Of a DNA stretch of 6,199 bases, positions 5,289-6,199 are shown piece after piece. The notes beneath the pieces were generated by a model that saw only the letters and a list, made by a program, of their open reading frames with translations, had not been told where the DNA came from and made no database searches. This DNA comes from Flavobacteriales bacterium (lineage in GTDB: Bacteria > Bacteroidota > Bacteroidia > Flavobacteriales > Flavobacteriaceae). The first letter of the stretch is position 1, and each line of letters begins with the position of its first letter. The translations under genes were made by a program, and so were the position numbers. The stretch spans positions 1 to 6,199 of the forward strand of contig JAMONI010000304.1 of NCBI GenBank assembly GCA_027065935.1, in the 5' to 3' direction.

Positions 5289-6199
5289 ATGAAAATAGGA
5301 GTAATAAAAGAAACACGACCCGGAGAACGGCGCGTTGCCGTCACGCCGCAGGCGGCCAAGGACTTTATTGCCAAAGGTTTCGAAGTCATCGTGGAAAGCA
5401 ATGCCGGATTGGCATCGCACTTCCAGGACCGGGACTATATTGAAGCCGGTGCGCAAACCGCCGACAAAGCCACGGTATTTAAAGAAGCGGACATTATCGT
5501 GAAAGTCAACCCGCCGTCCGGTGACGATTTGCCTCACTTCCGTGAAGGTCAAGTATTTGTGGGGCTGTTGTTTCCTTATAACGATCCTGAACTCGTCAAA
5601 CAATTGGCCGAAAAAAAGGTAACTGCCTTTGCCATGGAACTTATTCCGAGGATATCTCGCGCCCAAAACATGGACGTTTTGAGTTCTCAGAGCAATTTGG
5701 CCGGATACAAAGCCGTTGTCATCGGTGCGGATGCCTTGGAAAAAATATTTCCTCTGATGATGACCGCCGCAGGTACCGTCAAACCCGCCCGGGTGTTGAT
5801 TTACGGCGTCGGCGTAGCGGGACTGCAAGCCATCGCCACGGCCAAGCGTTTGGGTGCCGTTGTGGAAGCTACCGACATTCGTCCCGAAACCAAAGAAGAA
5901 GCCGAATCGCTCGGAGCCAAATTCCTGCAAGTGGAAACCGGTGACCAAGACGTTTCCGAAGGCGGGTATGCCAAAGAAGCTTCCGAAGAATTTTTGCGCA
6001 AACAACGCGAATTGGTGGACAAATCCCTCTTTCAAGCCGACTTGGTCATCACCACCGCCTTGGTTATGGGACGCAAAGCGCCACGCTTGATTACCGAAGA
6101 ACAAATCAAACAAATGAAACACGGCGCCGTTATCGTGGATATGGCCGTTGAGCAAGGCGGTAACGTCGAACTGAGCGAACCCGACAAAATCATTGAAAA
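5289..6199 (+). CDS. pntA: NAD(P) transhydrogenase subunit alpha (PntA), 3' end outside window
   Basis: The first 303 residues are visible. Transhydrogenase uses the proton gradient to drive hydride transfer from NADH to NADP+, and this subunit carries the cytoplasmic NAD(H)-binding domain I. MKIGVIKETRPGERRVAVTP opens the AlaDH/PntA N-terminal domain. The nucleotide-site segment RISRAQNMDVLSSQSNLAGY (121-140) contains Arg124, Gln126, Asp129 and Ser135. The Rossmann motif is YGVGVAGLQ (172-180), with Asp196 in ATDIRPE as the residue expected to hold the adenosine ribose and set NAD specificity. The mobile-loop motif is EGGYAKEASEE (224-234). Alanine dehydrogenase is excluded: its catalytic His in the HLA motif is absent (LLFPYNDPEL instead), and RISRAQ and EGGYAKE are transhydrogenase signatures. 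The membrane part and the partner pntB should lie to the right, but whether the alpha subunit is split cannot be seen. ATG at 5289 is the only sensible start; no Shine-Dalgarno sequence precedes it. Confidence 0.94.
   Translation, partial: MKIGVIKETRPGERRVAVTPQAAKDFIAKGFEVIVESNAGLASHFQDRDYIEAGAQTADKATVFKEADIIVKVNPPSGDDLPHFREGQVFVGLLFPYNDPELVKQLAEKKVTAFAMELIPRISRAQNMDVLSSQSNLAGYKAVVIGADALEKIFPLMMTAAGTVKPARVLIYGVGVAGLQAIATAKRLGAVVEATDIRPETKEEAESLGAKFLQVETGDQDVSEGGYAKEASEEFLRKQRELVDKSLFQADLVITTALVMGRKAPRLITEEQIKQMKHGAVIVDMAVEQGGNVELSEPDKIIE

Noticed and set aside
5280..6155. Long open frame of 291 codons antisense to pntA
   Set aside because: It lies fully opposite a clearly recognised pntA. 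Its protein is rich in Phe, Gly and His with no family motif, as expected for the complement of a biased coding sequence.
5289..6199. Alanine dehydrogenase instead of PntA
   Set aside because: The protein shares the fold, but the alanine dehydrogenase catalytic His region is absent and transhydrogenase signatures (RISRAQ, EGGYAKE) are present.

Overview
The window looks like ordinary chromosomal DNA from a member of the Bacteroidota, probably Flavobacteriia or a close relative. The evidence is indirect. No start codon has a clear Shine-Dalgarno sequence. Upstream regions carry TAnnTTTG-like -7 boxes of the Bacteroidetes housekeeping sigma type. The gene families (two-domain MsbA-like exporter, about 576-residue phospho-sugar mutase, lipoprotein gamma-glutamyltransferase, PntA alpha subunit) are all typical of that group. 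The species cannot be told from this sequence.

Layout. On the minus strand, a complete phospho-sugar mutase (564-2294) runs into the start of an ABC exporter (571 down to 1, cut by the window edge), and the two reading frames overlap by 8 nt. After a 125-bp divergent region, the plus strand carries a gamma-glutamyltransferase (ggt, 2420-4117) with a lipoprotein signal. It is followed 50 bp later by a small secreted protein of unknown function (4168-4806) that probably has its own promoter. Convergent to that, with only 16 bp between stop codons, is a small membrane-anchored protein (4823-5173, minus). A second divergent region of 115 bp holds a 13-bp direct repeat and the start region of pntA (5289 to the right edge), the alpha subunit of NAD(P) transhydrogenase.

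Function. The recognisable genes are housekeeping or general metabolic: hexose-phosphate interconversion, lipid or drug export, periplasmic gamma-glutamyl peptide turnover, and NADPH supply by transhydrogenation. GGT (glutathione breakdown) and PntA (NADPH for reductases) can be linked loosely through redox metabolism, but nothing in the sequence shows they are co-regulated. The protein-coding genes cover almost the whole window. No RNA genes, mobile elements, CRISPR arrays or prophage genes were seen.

I found no convincing undescribed system. The points most worth a second look are the two small uncharacterised proteins, the paired repeat in the second divergent region, and the helically phased AAATTTG boxes upstream of the mutase.
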